The translations under genes were made by a program, and so were the position numbers. A stretch of DNA of 64,000 nucleotides from Trichococcus pasteurii (GTDB taxonomy: Bacteria > Bacillota > Bacilli > Lactobacillales > Aerococcaceae): assembly GCF_900112935.1 (NCBI RefSeq), contig NZ_FONM01000002.1, positions 310,001 through 374,000 of the forward strand. Direction: 5' to 3'. How positions within the stretch are numbered: position 1 is the first letter of the stretch; every line of letters starts with the position of its first letter. Shown here piece after piece: positions 8,748-17,489 of the stretch. A model generated the notes under the pieces. That model was not told where the DNA came from. It saw nothing but the letters and a program-made list of their open reading frames with translations, and did no database searches.

Positions 8748-9398
8748 GTGACAACTTTTCCGCAAACAGAGGGCAGACGCAAAGTCATCGTCAATGAAGT
8801 GTTGAATGCCGTAACACATGGAATCGGAACCTTGCTTAGCATCGCTGGATGCGTCTTACTTATTTTGAAGGGATCCCAATCAGGAAACGGTACAGAAGTC
8901 GTTGCTTATGCCATTTATGGTGCTTCGATGATTTTACTTTTCCTCTCGTCAACCCTCTATCACAGTTTCAGTTTGACCCGGTTTCAAAAGATTTTCCGCT
9001 ACATCGATCACGCAGCCATATATTTGTTGATTGCAGGGACGTATACGCCGTTTTGCTTGATCGCGGTGCGTAACGGCCAAAGCAGAGCTTTGTTCATTGC
9101 CGTTTGGGCAATCGCAATCATCGGCATTATCCTGAAGATCTTTTTCGTCGGAAAATTCAACGGAATTTCCACCCTCTTGTACTTGGGTATGGGATGGATG
9201 GCGCTGTTCATCATTCAGCCGATGTACCAGACACTCGGCCTGAACGGCATTGTGCTTATCGGTTTGGGCGGTTTGAGTTACAGTTTGGGGACAATTTTTT
9301 ACTCGAACAAAAAATACGGCTTTATGCATGTCATTTGGCACCTTTTCGTTCTGGCTGGCGCCGCCTTCATGTACTTCGGCATCTTGCTTTACGTTTAA
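8748..9398 (+). CDS. Hemolysin III family membrane protein (PAQR/TrhA type)
   Basis: Multi-pass membrane protein of the HlyIII/PAQR superfamily, 216 residues with about seven hydrophobic segments. Family residues are visible: NEVLNAVTHGIGT near the N-terminus, STLYHSF, IDHAAIYLLIAGTYTPF, and the C-terminal HVIWHLFVLAGAAFMYFG with its conserved histidines. The name reflects historical haemolysin assays; members act in membrane homeostasis, and toxicity should not be inferred. The GTG at 8748 is preferred because AAGGAGG lies 7 bases upstream; an ATG two codons earlier sits only 1 base after that site. Confidence 0.9.
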   Translation: MTTFPQTEGRRKVIVNEVLNAVTHGIGTLLSIAGCVLLILKGSQSGNGTEVVAYAIYGASMILLFLSSTLYHSFSLTRFQKIFRYIDHAAIYLLIAGTYTPFCLIAVRNGQSRALFIAVWAIAIIGIILKIFFVGKFNGISTLLYLGMGWMALFIIQPMYQTLGLNGIVLIGLGGLSYSLGTIFYSNKKYGFMHVIWHLFVLAGAAFMYFGILLYV

Positions 9399-9476
9399 AA
9401 AATAGAAAAGCAGTACAAGCCAACGGTGATGCACTTTCCCATACAGAATCAATATTGACTTACTGCAACAAAAATC

Positions 9477-9504
9477 GGGCTGACTCTTTAATTGGAGTCA
9501 GCCC
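9477..9504. terminator. Bidirectional terminator between the hemolysin III gene and folA
   Basis: A perfect 10-base stem (GGGCTGACTC and GAGTCAGCCC, 8-base loop) has T-runs on both sides: TTTTTG on the plus strand and ATTTTTG on the minus strand. It serves the two convergent genes. Confidence 0.88.
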
Positions 9505-9511
9505 TTTTTGC

Positions 9512-10000
9512 TTAATTCACCCGTTTGAAGACTTTGAATTCATGTTCGTAGCGGTTTTTGTCGTCGACAACGCCCGAGGTCGACGAGGCTAATTCCCACT
9601 CGTTCCAGTCTGTTGTCGGAAAATAAGTGTCCCCGTCAAAGTCGGCATGAATGACAGTCTGATACAGGATATCCGCGAACGGCAGGAACAGCTCAAAAAT
9701 TTCGCTGCCGCCGATAATGAACAACGTATCCTCTTCGTTATCCAAAGCCAATACTTCCTTGACATCATGCAGGACAGTAACCCCTGCATGGCTGTAATCG
9801 GTTTGCCTCGTCAGAATGATGTTTTCCCTTCTCGGAAGCGGGCGTGAACCCATCCCCTCAAACGTTTTTCTGCCCATCACGATTTTGTGGTTCAGTGTCA
9901 ATTCCTTGAAATACTTCAGATCATTAGGCAGGTGCCAAGGCAATGTGCCGCCTTTCCCGATGATTCCGTTGTCGTCTTCAGCCCATAATAATGCGATCAT
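9512..10000 (-). CDS. folA: Dihydrofolate reductase
   Basis: Reduces dihydrofolate to tetrahydrofolate with NADPH. The 162-residue protein starts MIALLWAEDDNGIIGKGGTLPWHLPNDLKYF, with the catalytic acidic residue in LPNDL, then KIVMGRKTFEGMG (NADPH phosphate contact), LPRRENIILTR and FIIGGSEIFELFL. It is downstream of thyA, which makes the dihydrofolate it recycles. The ATG at 10000 is chosen from homology. Its immediate ribosome site (AAGAG) is weak, while a strong AGGAGG lies 72 bases upstream behind a folded element. The frame is open for 24 more codons to a TTG abutting that AGGAGG, but the extension has no family resemblance. Confidence 0.95.
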   Translation of the reverse strand: MIALLWAEDDNGIIGKGGTLPWHLPNDLKYFKELTLNHKIVMGRKTFEGMGSRPLPRRENIILTRQTDYSHAGVTVLHDVKEVLALDNEEDTLFIIGGSEIFELFLPFADILYQTVIHADFDGDTYFPTTDWNEWELASSTSGVVDDKNRYEHEFKVFKRVN

Positions 10001-10008
10001 CTCTTGTT

Positions 10009-10072
10009 TTGCCGCGCAGCCGAGCCAACGCCCGGACCGACCAGGTACCTTGATGGAACCTGATGGCGGCAA
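10009..10072 (-). other. Folded 64-base spacer between Shine-Dalgarno and folA start
   Basis: On the minus strand AGGAGG (10073-10078) directly abuts the arm TTGCCGC (10066-10072). Its complement GCGGCAA (10009-10015) lies 8 bases before the folA ATG. Inside are two hairpins: CAGGTTCC/GGTACCTG (10042-10062, one mismatch, 5-base loop) and CCGGGC/GCTCGG (10020-10035, one G-T pair, GTTG loop). Together they form a possible three-way junction. The segment is clearly richer in G and C than its surroundings. The pairing is read from sequence; the effect on translation is inferred. Confidence 0.5.
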
Positions 10073-10102
10073 CCTCCTTTTCCTCGGTATGGTAATCAGT
10101 AA

Positions 10103-11050
10103 TTATACAGCGATCGGAGCTTTGATGCCCGGGTGACTCTTGTAGCCCTCCAGGACGATATCCTCTTTTTCCATTTCGAAAATGGATTTCTCCGGATGCT
10201 TCAGCACCAACTTCGGCAAAGCGAAAGGCTCTCTGGAAAGCTGCAGTTCGATCTGTTCGATATGATTCAGGTACAGATGGGCATCCCCGAATGTGTGGAT
10301 GAATTCCCCGACTTCAAGACCCGTTTCGTTTGCGATCAGATGCGTCAACAAGGCGTAGCTGGCTATATTGAACGGCACCCCCAAAAAGATATCCGCGCTC
10401 CTTTGATACAATTGGCAGCTGAGCTTTCCGTCTGTGACATAGAATTGGAATAATGTGTGACAAGGCGGCAAGGCCATCGAAGGCACATCTTCCGGATTCC
10501 AGGCCGAAACCATCAATCTTCTCGAATCAGGATTGGTTTTGATCATTTCGATGACATCGCTGATCTGATCGATGAATTCCCCTTTTGTCGTTTTCCAGCG
10601 GCGCCATTGGGACCCATAAATGTTGCCTAATTCGCCATGTTTGGCTGCAAAGGCTGCATCCGTCAAAATCGCTTCCCGGAATTTAGCCATTTCGGCATCG
10701 TAGATTGCTTTGAAGCCCGCTTCTTTCAGGACTCTGTGGCCGAAGTCATCCATGTTCGGCCCGGCGTAATCTTCTGATTTCACATAGCGCTCGAATGCCC
10801 ACTCATCCCAGATGTGGTTGTTGTTTTCCAACAAGTATTTGATGTTCGTGTCACCCTTCAGGAACCACAACAGTTCGCTCTTGATGAGACCGAAAGCGAC
10901 TTTCTTTGTCGTCAGGATCGGGAAGCCCTCAGCGAGGTCAAAACGCATTTGATGTCCGAAGATGCTTTTCGTGCCGGTTCCGGTACGGTCGTGTTTCGTC
11001 GCGCCTGTTTCCAGGACGGTTCTTGCTAAATCCAAATATTGTTTTGTCAT
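10103..11050 (-). CDS. thyA: Thymidylate synthase
   Basis: Makes dTMP from dUMP with methylene-tetrahydrofolate, releasing dihydrofolate. The 315-residue protein has [21 protein letters not shown], a nucleotide-contacting WRRWKT segment, [13 protein letters not shown] with the catalytic cysteine, and [26 protein letters not shown]. This is the ThyA (not flavin-dependent ThyX) type. The ATG at 11050 has AGGAG 7 bases upstream; an earlier in-frame start at 11122 would add a non-homologous tail overlapping the upstream gene. It heads the thyA-folA pair. Confidence 0.97.
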   Translation of the reverse strand: MTKQYLDLARTVLETGATKHDRTGTGTKSIFGHQMRFDLAEGFPILTTKKVAFGLIKSELLWFLKGDTNIKYLLENNNHIWDEWAFERYVKSEDYAGPNMDDFGHRVLKEAGFKAIYDAEMAKFREAILTDAAFAAKHGELGNIYGSQWRRWKTTKGEFIDQISDVIEMIKTNPDSRRLMVSAWNPEDVPSMALPPCHTLFQFYVTDGKLSCQLYQRSADIFLGVPFNIASYALLTHLIANETGLEVGEFIHTFGDAHLYLNHIEQIELQLSREPFALPKLVLKHPEKSIFEMEKEDIVLEGYKSHPGIKAPIAV

Positions 11051-11069
11051 CTTGTTTCTCCTATATACA

Positions 11070-12965
11070 TTAATCTTTGGCGAACTGGCTGAGATATTCC
11101 CAGCGTTCCCATTTTTCGGCAAGCGCTGCTTCTGTATTGTCCAATTCCTGTTGCAATTGGGTCAGCTTTTCGAAGTCCGAAGCGTTTTCGGCCATCGCGC
11201 TCTGCAATGTCAGGCTTTTTTCCTCAAGTTCGGAAATGTCGTCCTCGATTGTGGTCCATTCCTTTTGCTCCATGTAGGTCCATTTTGTCTTTTCCTTGAC
11301 CGCATCCTGAGCAAGGACAGGTACTGAAGCTTTCTTGCTTTCCTGCTTAGCGGCCTCGCTGTCCTTCTGGCTGGATACCAGTAAATATTCGCTCATATCC
11401 CCAAAGAATACGCCCGGTTTGCCTTCATCATTCAGGATCAAGAGCTTGTCGGCCACTTTGTCCAGGAAATAACGGTCATGCGATACGGTGATTACGGCTC
11501 CGCCGAAGCTGTTCAAGTAATCCTCCAGCACAGTCAACGTATCGATATCCAAGTCGTTTGTCGGCTCATCCATCAGCAGCACATTCGGTTTCGTCATCAA
11601 CAGCTTCAACAAGTAAAGGCGACGTTTTTCTCCTCCCGATAAGGAGCTGATCAGGCTGCCGTGCGTTTCGCGCGGGAAGAGGAAGGTCTCCAGCATCTCC
11701 GTGACGCTGACGACGATGCCGTCGCTTAATTTCACTTCTTCCGCGATTTCCTGCAGATAATTGATGACCCGTTTATCGTCAGGTAGCACCTCGGAAAGCT
11801 GTTTATAATAGGCTATTTTGACGGTCTCTCCGATGATCAGATTCCCGCCGGCAATTTCTTTTTCGCCTGCCAACATGTTCAGGAAAGTAGTCTTGCCTGC
11901 CCCATTCTTGCCGACGATGCCGATGCGATCGGTTGACTGGAATATATAGGAAAAATCATTGAGGATCTGTTTGTCTCCCGCAAACAGCGAGATATGTTCC
12001 AGATTGAAGACGCGTTTGCCCAGGCGGGAACCATCCAATTGGATTTCGAGTTTGACATCGTTTGTGCTTTGTTGCGTCGCTTCTTTCAAGTCCTCAAAGC
12101 GGTGGATCCGCGCCTGTTGCTTTGTCGTCCTGGCTTTGGCACCCTTGCGCATCCATTGCAGTTCGCTCTTGTACAATTTCAGCTGCTTCTCGTCCATCTT
12201 TTGCTGGATGGCTTCACGTTCGCTCTTTTGGAATAAGTAGTCCTCGTAGTTGCCTGTGTAGACTTCCAATCCGCCGTTCTTCAGTTCGATGATTTTCGTG
12301 ACGGCATTCTCCAGGAAGTAGCGGTCATGGGTCACCAAAAGGACGGACCCTTTGTATTGAGCAAGATAGTTTTCCAGCCAAGTGATCGAGTCCATGTCAA
12401 GATGGTTGGTAGGTTCATCCAGCAACAACAGATCCGGCGCTTGGATCAGCACCTGCGCCAAGCCGACGCGTTTCCGTTGTCCACCGGACAGCTCGCCTAC
12501 TTTTTTCGTGATGTCATCCAAACCCAATCGGTTCAGGATGGATTTGATCTGAACCTCTGTCTGCCAAGCGTCTTGCGCATTCATGTCAGCTTCGGCCTTG
12601 CTGTACCGGTTCTGATTATCCGGATTCAGACTGTCTTTCTCCAACAATTCCAAAGCTTCCTCGTAGGCGCGGACCGTCTTGATGATGGGTGCTTCGCCTT
12701 CATAGACCGCTTCAAAAACAGTCGAGTCTTTGTTCAGTTGGGGCTCCTGAGCCAAGTAGCCGACGCGATAATCGCTGGGCACGTCCAGGCTGCCGGCATC
12801 CGGTGTTTCGATTCCCGCAATGATTTCCAGCAAGGAACTCTTGCCGGTCCCGTTCTGACCGATCAGGCCGATATGTTCACCTTCACGGATCGTGAAGGAT
12901 ATTTTGTTGAAGAGTGTCTTCATCCCGTAGGATTTTTCTAACTCGATGGCATTAAAATCTTTCAT
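11070..12965 (-). CDS. ABC-F family ATP-binding protein, Uup/YfmR-like
   Basis: Soluble twin-ABC protein without membrane segments, 631 residues. Domain 1 has Walker [10 protein letters not shown], signature [13 protein letters not shown] and [16 protein letters not shown] charged linker (about 240-305) follows. Domain 2 has Walker [25 protein letters not shown] and [14 protein letters not shown]. The last 70 residues are predicted coiled coil ([15 protein letters not shown]...[13 protein letters not shown]), which points to the Uup/YfmR branch rather than EttA. ABC-F proteins act on ribosomes; there is no leader suggesting an antibiotic-resistance member. The ATG at 12965 was chosen over an in-frame TTG at 12974. 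Confidence 0.9.
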   Translation of the reverse strand: MKDFNAIELEKSYGMKTLFNKISFTIREGEHIGLIGQNGTGKSSLLEIIAGIETPDAGSLDVPSDYRVGYLAQEPQLNKDSTVFEAVYEGEAPIIKTVRAYEEALELLEKDSLNPDNQNRYSKAEADMNAQDAWQTEVQIKSILNRLGLDDITKKVGELSGGQRKRVGLAQVLIQAPDLLLLDEPTNHLDMDSITWLENYLAQYKGSVLLVTHDRYFLENAVTKIIELKNGGLEVYTGNYEDYLFQKSEREAIQQKMDEKQLKLYKSELQWMRKGAKARTTKQQARIHRFEDLKEATQQSTNDVKLEIQLDGSRLGKRVFNLEHISLFAGDKQILNDFSYIFQSTDRIGIVGKNGAGKTTFLNMLAGEKEIAGGNLIIGETVKIAYYKQLSEVLPDDKRVINYLQEIAEEVKLSDGIVVSVTEMLETFLFPRETHGSLISSLSGGEKRRLYLLKLLMTKPNVLLMDEPTNDLDIDTLTVLEDYLNSFGGAVITVSHDRYFLDKVADKLLILNDEGKPGVFFGDMSEYLLVSSQKDSEAAKQESKKASVPVLAQDAVKEKTKWTYMEQKEWTTIEDDISELEEKSLTLQSAMAENASDFEKLTQLQQELDNTEAALAEKWERWEYLSQFAKD

Positions 12966-13033
12966 ATGTCGCAATCATCCTTTGTTTTCAATCCATGTCG
13001 TTTTATGCTCAGGGATCTTGATAGTCTCTTGAC

Positions 13034-13090
13034 ATTGTAACATATCCGGCTGGGCTGCGGGTCATTGAAGGCCCAAAAAACAAGCCGGAT
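13034..13090 (-). promoter_or_regulatory. Extended -10 promoter of the ABC-F gene with an upstream inverted repeat
   Basis: On the minus strand TG-T-TACAAT (-10 at 13034-13039) forms an extended -10 box. Immediately upstream lies an inverted repeat with perfect 8-base arms, ATCCGGCT (13044-13051) and AGCCGGAT (13083-13090), enclosing a shorter GGGC/GCCC pair. The position across the -35 region fits an operator; the function is unknown. Confidence 0.35.
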
Positions 13091-13110
13091 TTCAGAAGCA
13101 TTTTTCGTCA

Positions 13111-13141
13111 AAAAAATAGAGAGGTTTCCCTCTCTATTTTT
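13111..13141 (-). terminator. Terminator of fhs
   Basis: A perfect stem (AATAGAGAGG and CCTCTCTATT on the plus strand, 4-base loop) is followed on the minus strand by at least six T. It begins about 16 bases after the fhs stop codon. Confidence 0.9.
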
Positions 13142-13156
13142 ACAGTTTTTATGGAA

Positions 13157-14833
13157 TTAGAACAACCCTGTAACGACTCCGTCTTCAGTGACGTCCATGC
13201 GCAGAGCAGCCGGTTCTTTCGGCAGACCCGGCATGGTCAGGATATCCCCCGTCAACGCAACAACGAACCCAGCTCCGATTTTCGGAACAAAGGAACGGAT
13301 GGTGATGTCGAAGTTTTCCGGACGGCCGATCGCTTTTTGGTCATCGGATAAGGAATACTGCGTTTTTGCCATACATACAGGCAAACGATCCCAGCCATTT
13401 TTCTTGTACTGACGCAATTGGTTTTTGGCTTCTTTGGAATAGATGACACTTGCCCCGCCATAGATTTTGGTGACGATTGTCTCAATCTTTTCTTCGATGC
13501 TGCTGTCCTCCGCCACATAAAGCGGAACAAAAGCTTTTGTGTTTTCGTCGATCGCTTTAACGACAGCGTTCGCCAAAGCTTCTCCGCCTTCAGCGCCTTT
13601 TGCCCAAACCGCTGTCTGGACGCATTCGACTTCCTGAGCAGCGCACAGACTGACGACAGCTGCGATTTCCGCTGCGGTGTCGTTCGTGAATTCATTAAGC
13701 GCCACAACAACAGGCACGCCGTATTGTTGCATGTTTTCGATATGTTTCTGCAGATTTGCGAAGCCTGCTTTGACCGCTTCAACATTTTCGCCGCTGTTGA
13801 GGTCTTTCACCAATACGCCCCCGTGCATCTTCAAAGAGCGCACGGTCGCTACGATCACGACTGCATCAGGGCTCTTGCCCAGCTGCGGAACTTTGATGTC
13901 CATGAACTTCTCAGCACCCAAGTCAGCTCCGAAACCAGCTTCCGTGATGACGTAATCAGCCAATTTCAAGGCGGTTTTGGTTGCCAGCACGCTGTTGCAG
14001 CCATGCGCAATATTGGCGAACGGTCCGCCATGCACAAATGCAGGTGTATGGTAGAGCGTCTGCACAAGGTTCGGCTCCAACGCATCCTTCATCAGCAAAG
14101 TCAATGCGCCTTCCACTTTCAAGTCTCTGACAGTGACGGGCACGCGATCGAATGTATAGCCGATGACGATATTGCCGATGCGGTTCTTCAGATCCGTCAG
14201 CGAAGTCGATAAGCAAAGGATCGCCATGATTTCGCTCGCTACCGTAATATCGAAGCCGTCTTGGCGGGGAACGCCTTGGATCGGTCCGCCCAATCCGATA
14301 ACGATGTTGCGCAAAGCACGGTCGTTGATGTCCAATACGCGCTTCCAAGTGATCCGGCGTTGATCGATGTTCAAGGCATTGCCTTGTTGGATATGGTTAT
14401 CGATCAAGGCTGATAAAGTATTGTTCGTCGCTGTGATGGCATGCATGTCGCCAGTGAAATGCAGGTTGATGTCCTGCATCGGCTGCACTTGCGCATAACC
14501 GCCGCCTGCCGCTCCGCCTTTAACGCCCATCGTCGGCCCTAAAGAAGGTTCGCGCATCGCAATCATCGCTTTCTTGCCGATGCGTGTAAGGGCATCGCCC
14601 AAGCCGACTGTGACGGTCGATTTGCCTTCTCCAGCCGGGGTAGGATTGATGGCAGTTACAAGGATCAACTTGCCGTCTGCCTCTTCGTTCAAGGAATTGA
14701 TTTTTTTGATGTCCACTTTTGCCTTGTATTTTCCGTACAGTTTCAGATCATCTTCTGTCAGGGAAAGGGTTGCCGCTACTTCTTTGATCGGAAGCATCTC
14801 ATTTGCTTGAGCTATCTCGATATCCGTCTTCAA
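13157..14833 (-). CDS. fhs: Formate-tetrahydrofolate ligase
   Basis: ATP-dependent synthesis of 10-formyltetrahydrofolate from formate and THF, feeding purine and formyl-Met-tRNA synthesis. The 558-residue protein has the P-loop-like [60 protein letters not shown] and a C-terminal [21 protein letters not shown]. The start is assigned to a TTG at 14833 because GGAG lies 8 bases upstream and homologues begin KTDIEIA; ATG and GTG codons just before it overlap that site. It is monocistronic with its own terminator. Confidence 0.95.
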   Translation of the reverse strand: MKTDIEIAQANEMLPIKEVAATLSLTEDDLKLYGKYKAKVDIKKINSLNEEADGKLILVTAINPTPAGEGKSTVTVGLGDALTRIGKKAMIAMREPSLGPTMGVKGGAAGGGYAQVQPMQDINLHFTGDMHAITATNNTLSALIDNHIQQGNALNIDQRRITWKRVLDINDRALRNIVIGLGGPIQGVPRQDGFDITVASEIMAILCLSTSLTDLKNRIGNIVIGYTFDRVPVTVRDLKVEGALTLLMKDALEPNLVQTLYHTPAFVHGGPFANIAHGCNSVLATKTALKLADYVITEAGFGADLGAEKFMDIKVPQLGKSPDAVVIVATVRSLKMHGGVLVKDLNSGENVEAVKAGFANLQKHIENMQQYGVPVVVALNEFTNDTAAEIAAVVSLCAAQEVECVQTAVWAKGAEGGEALANAVVKAIDENTKAFVPLYVAEDSSIEEKIETIVTKIYGGASVIYSKEAKNQLRQYKKNGWDRLPVCMAKTQYSLSDDQKAIGRPENFDITIRSFVPKIGAGFVVALTGDILTMPGLPKEPAALRMDVTEDGVVTGLF

Positions 14834-14866
14834 AACCATCACTCCAAATTCTTCATGTTTACATAC

Positions 14867-14875
14867 ATTTTAGCA
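14867..14875 (-). promoter_or_regulatory. Extended -10 promoter of fhs
   Basis: TGC followed by TAAAAT (14867-14872) on the minus strand lies about 30 bases upstream of the fhs start. No good -35 box was found, which is common for extended -10 promoters. Confidence 0.4.
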
Positions 14876-14942
14876 CACAGACCAGTAGAAAGAACGTGTT
14901 TTATGGCCATTTGCTTGATAAAACTGCTTACATTTACCACAA

Positions 14943-14990
14943 ATAAAAAAATCCAGAAAAGAATTCAAAATGAAATCCCTTTCTGGATTT
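14943..14990 (-). terminator. Terminator of ahpF
   Basis: Arms AAATCCAGAAA and TTTCTGGATTT enclose a loop of about 19 bases; on the minus strand a run of seven T follows. The hairpin begins 5 bases after the ahpF stop. Confidence 0.85.
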
Positions 14991-14994
14991 GAAC

Positions 14995-16527
14995 TTATTG
15001 ACGGATCAGGTAATCGAATGCGCCCAAAGCGGCAGTCGCTCCTGCGCCCATTGAGATGATGATTTGTTTGTAAGCACTGTTTGTGCAATCTCCTGCAGCG
15101 AATACGCCTTCCAGATTGGTCGAACCATGATTGTCGATGATGATTTCGCCGCGTTCATTCAAGGCAACGCCGGAATCCTTCAGCCAAGCCGTGTTCGGAA
15201 CCAAACCGATCTGAACGAAGACACCTTCAAGTGCGATGGTATGCTCTGCATTCGTGGCGCGGTCCACGTAGGAAATGGCTTCCACTTGATCGGTACCGTT
15301 GATCGCTTTCGTCGCCACATTCGTGATGACAGTGACGTTCTTCAAAGCATGGACACGATCCTGAAGCACTTGATCAGCTTTCAATTCCGGCAAGAACTCA
15401 AGCACATATACGTGTTTCGCCAAACCGGCCAGATCGATCGCCGCTTCTATGCCGGAATTCCCGCCGCCGATGACAGCAACGTCTTTACCTGCAAACAACG
15501 GACCATCGCAATGCGGACAGTTGGTCACGCCTTTTGTGCGGAACTCTTCTTCACCGGGGACGTTCACATTGCGCCAATGCGCTCCGACCGTAAGGATAGC
15601 GGTCTTCGCTTTGAGCACTGCCCCATTCTCCAGTTCGACTTCGATCAGGTCATTTTTGCGGATACTTTTCGCGCGTTGGCCTTTCATGATGTCGACCTTG
15701 TACTGATTCACATGTGCTTCCACTTGCGCCATCAGTTTCGGTCCTTCCGTGTAAGGCGTTCCGATCATATTTTCGATGCCGACTGTGTCCATCACTTGTC
15801 CGCCGTAGGTTTCGACAACCATGCCGGTGTTGATGCCTTTACGGGCAGCGTAGATGGCCGCGCTGTTTCCAGCTGGTCCTCCGCCCACAACAAGAACATC
15901 GAATACCTCTTTATCGGAGAATTCATCCACACTTGCCGGACCGGCGGCATTGTCGATCAATTGTTCGATCGTCATGCGCCCGCTGGCAAATGATTGCCCA
16001 TTCAGGAAAACAGTCGGAACGGCCATTATTTTCTTCGCTTCGATTTCATCCTTGAACATCCCGCCCTCGATCATAACATGGGAGATTTTCGGATTCAGTA
16101 CAGACATGATGTTCAGTGCTTGGACAACGTCCGGGCAGTTATGACAAGTCAAGCTGACATAAGTCTCGAAATGCAGTTCTTTGTCGATCGCTTTGATGCG
16201 CTTGATGATGGCATCATCCACTTTAGGGGCTCTTCCGCTTACCTGCAGCAACGCCAGGATAAATGAAGTGAACTCATGCCCTAACGGCAAACCGGCAAAC
16301 GTGATGCCGCTCTCCGTTCCTGGTCGTGTGATCGTAAAACTGGGTGTGCGGGGCAATGTTGCATTTTCGAGAGAAATCTTCGCCGACATCCCGGCTATTT
16401 CCTGCAGAAACTCCCTGACTTTCCCGGAATTTTCATCATCGCTCAGACTGGCTTTGAAAACTACATCCGATTCCAACAGTTCAAGATATTGGCCAAGTTG
16501 CCCTTTGATTTCTGTATCTAGTGCCAT
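14995..16527 (-). CDS. ahpF: Alkyl hydroperoxide reductase subunit F
   Basis: NADH-dependent flavoprotein that reduces AhpC. The 510-residue protein has an N-terminal double thioredoxin-fold domain with TCHNCPDV (Cys128, Cys131), an FAD-binding VVGGGPAGNSAA motif near 211, the thioredoxin-reductase-like redox centre CPHCDGP near 337-340, an NAD-binding VAVIGGGNSGIEAA and a C-terminal GVFAAGDCTNSAYKQI FAD contact. AAGGAGG lies 6 bases before the ATG. It follows ahpC by 11 bases, so the pair is one operon under the ahpC promoter. Confidence 0.96.
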   Translation of the reverse strand: MALDTEIKGQLGQYLELLESDVVFKASLSDDENSGKVREFLQEIAGMSAKISLENATLPRTPSFTITRPGTESGITFAGLPLGHEFTSFILALLQVSGRAPKVDDAIIKRIKAIDKELHFETYVSLTCHNCPDVVQALNIMSVLNPKISHVMIEGGMFKDEIEAKKIMAVPTVFLNGQSFASGRMTIEQLIDNAAGPASVDEFSDKEVFDVLVVGGGPAGNSAAIYAARKGINTGMVVETYGGQVMDTVGIENMIGTPYTEGPKLMAQVEAHVNQYKVDIMKGQRAKSIRKNDLIEVELENGAVLKAKTAILTVGAHWRNVNVPGEEEFRTKGVTNCPHCDGPLFAGKDVAVIGGGNSGIEAAIDLAGLAKHVYVLEFLPELKADQVLQDRVHALKNVTVITNVATKAINGTDQVEAISYVDRATNAEHTIALEGVFVQIGLVPNTAWLKDSGVALNERGEIIIDNHGSTNLEGVFAAGDCTNSAYKQIIISMGAGATAALGAFDYLIRQ

Positions 16528-16538
16528 GGGAATCCTCC

Positions 16539-17099
16539 TTAAATTTTACCTACCAAGTCCAAGCTAGGTTTCAATGTTTCCGCGCCTTCTTTCCATTTCG
16601 CAGGGCAAACTTCGCCTGGATGGGTGCGGACATATTGTCCTGCGCGGATTTTGTCGATCAAACCGCTCGCGTCACGGCCGATGCCGTCAGCGTTGATTTC
16701 CACTGCCTGCACGATGCCGTCCGGGTCGATGATGAACGTTCCGCGTTGAGCCAAGCCTTCATCATCCAAAACATCAAACCCGATCGAAATCGCATGCGAT
16801 GGATCTCCGATCATGGTGTATTCGATTTTGCCGATGGCTGGTGAATGGTCGTGCCATGCTTTATGCGTGAAGTGTGTGTCGGTTGATACGGAATAAACCT
16901 CTACACCCAAGCCTTGCAAGGTTGGATATTGATCCTGAAGATCTTCCAATTCAGTCGGGCAAACGAAAGTGAAGTCCGCAGGGTAAAAACAGACGATGCT
17001 CCATTTTCCTTTCAGGTCTTCTGATGATACTTCAATGAATTCACCTTTGTGATAAGCATTCGCTTTAAATTCCACTATTTCTTTTCCGATTAATGACAT
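16539..17099 (-). CDS. ahpC: Alkyl hydroperoxide reductase subunit C (peroxiredoxin)
   Basis: Typical 2-Cys peroxiredoxin that reduces hydrogen peroxide and organic hydroperoxides. The 187-residue protein has the peroxidatic Cys47 in [13 protein letters not shown] and the resolving Cys165 in GEVCPAKW. The ATG at 17099 is preceded by GGAGG with 7-base spacing and gives the family N-terminus [11 protein letters not shown]; an in-frame extension upstream runs through the promoter and is rejected. A near-consensus PerR operator and a clear promoter precede it. Confidence 0.97.
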   Translation of the reverse strand: MSLIGKEIVEFKANAYHKGEFIEVSSEDLKGKWSIVCFYPADFTFVCPTELEDLQDQYPTLQGLGVEVYSVSTDTHFTHKAWHDHSPAIGKIEYTMIGDPSHAISIGFDVLDDEGLAQRGTFIIDPDGIVQAVEINADGIGRDASGLIDKIRAGQYVRTHPGEVCPAKWKEGAETLKPSLDLVGKI

Positions 17100-17113
17100 T
17101 TCGATTCCTCCAA

Positions 17114-17128
17114 TTATAATAATTATTT
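17114..17128 (-). promoter_or_regulatory. PerR-type operator of ahpCF
   Basis: TTATAATAATTATTT agrees with the known Bacillus PerR box TTATAATnATTATAA at 12 of 14 defined positions. It lies between the ahpC promoter and its ribosome site. A second, weaker match (10 of 14) lies upstream of the -35 box at 17195-17209. Peroxide-responsive repression by a PerR protein follows by analogy; perR itself is not in this window. Confidence 0.65.
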
Positions 17129-17148
17129 TAGAATAATCCCTATCAATA

Positions 17149-17177
17149 ACTATATAGAATACGTCATTATCGGTCAA
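17149..17177 (-). promoter_or_regulatory. Promoter of ahpCF
   Basis: TTGACC (17172-17177) and TATAGT (17149-17154) are separated by exactly 17 bases on the minus strand. The PerR-like box lies just downstream of the expected transcription start. Confidence 0.65.
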
Positions 17178-17370
17178 GTTTAAACACCTGGGAACTATAA
17201 TTATTTTTTCATTTTTGGGAAAAGTGGATTTCATCATCAGAAAACCTATAGATATGAAGGGGTCTAAGAATCGGAAACTTGCTTTCCGTTCAAGGAGTAG
17301 TCATTGGAAATTCCACATGAGGTAAATCACTGCTCAGACAACCCTGATACCCAGCTGAACAGAGCAAACA

Positions 17371-17403
17371 CCATTCTCAATTAGACAAGCCCATTCTCAA
17401 TTA
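17371..17403. repeat. Short direct repeat in the ahpC-lepA gap
   Basis: CCATTCTCAATTA occurs twice with a 20-base period, at 17371-17383 and 17391-17403. It lies inside the 390-base gap between ahpC and lepA. The rest of that gap holds the ahpC promoter (17149-17177), the operator matches and the lepA terminator; nothing gene-like was seen in 17210-17370. Confidence 0.6.
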
Positions 17404-17446
17404 AAAAAGAACGCACCTGGATAATAATATGATCCAGGTGCGTTCT
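17402..17446 (-). terminator. Terminator of lepA
   Basis: Perfect 15-base arms (AGAACGCACCTGGAT at 17408-17422 and its complement at 17432-17446) have a 9-base loop; TTTTTT follows on the minus strand. It separates lepA from ahpC. Confidence 0.92.
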
Positions 17447-17489
17447 AAAATTTTATGTATTCTAAAGAATCTGCAGACTGCCTTTTGGG

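Noticed and set aside
10001-10072. N-terminal extension of dihydrofolate reductase from a TTG at 10072
   Set aside because: The TTG abuts the AGGAGG with no spacing, and the 24 added residues have no counterpart in the family. A folded spacer explains the layout better.
13418-14212. Open frame of 264 codons on the plus strand opposite fhs
   Set aside because: It is antisense to a conserved enzyme and has no ribosome site or family resemblance.
15064-15993. Open frame of 309 codons on the plus strand opposite ahpF
   Set aside because: It is wholly antisense to ahpF, and its product has no domain pattern.
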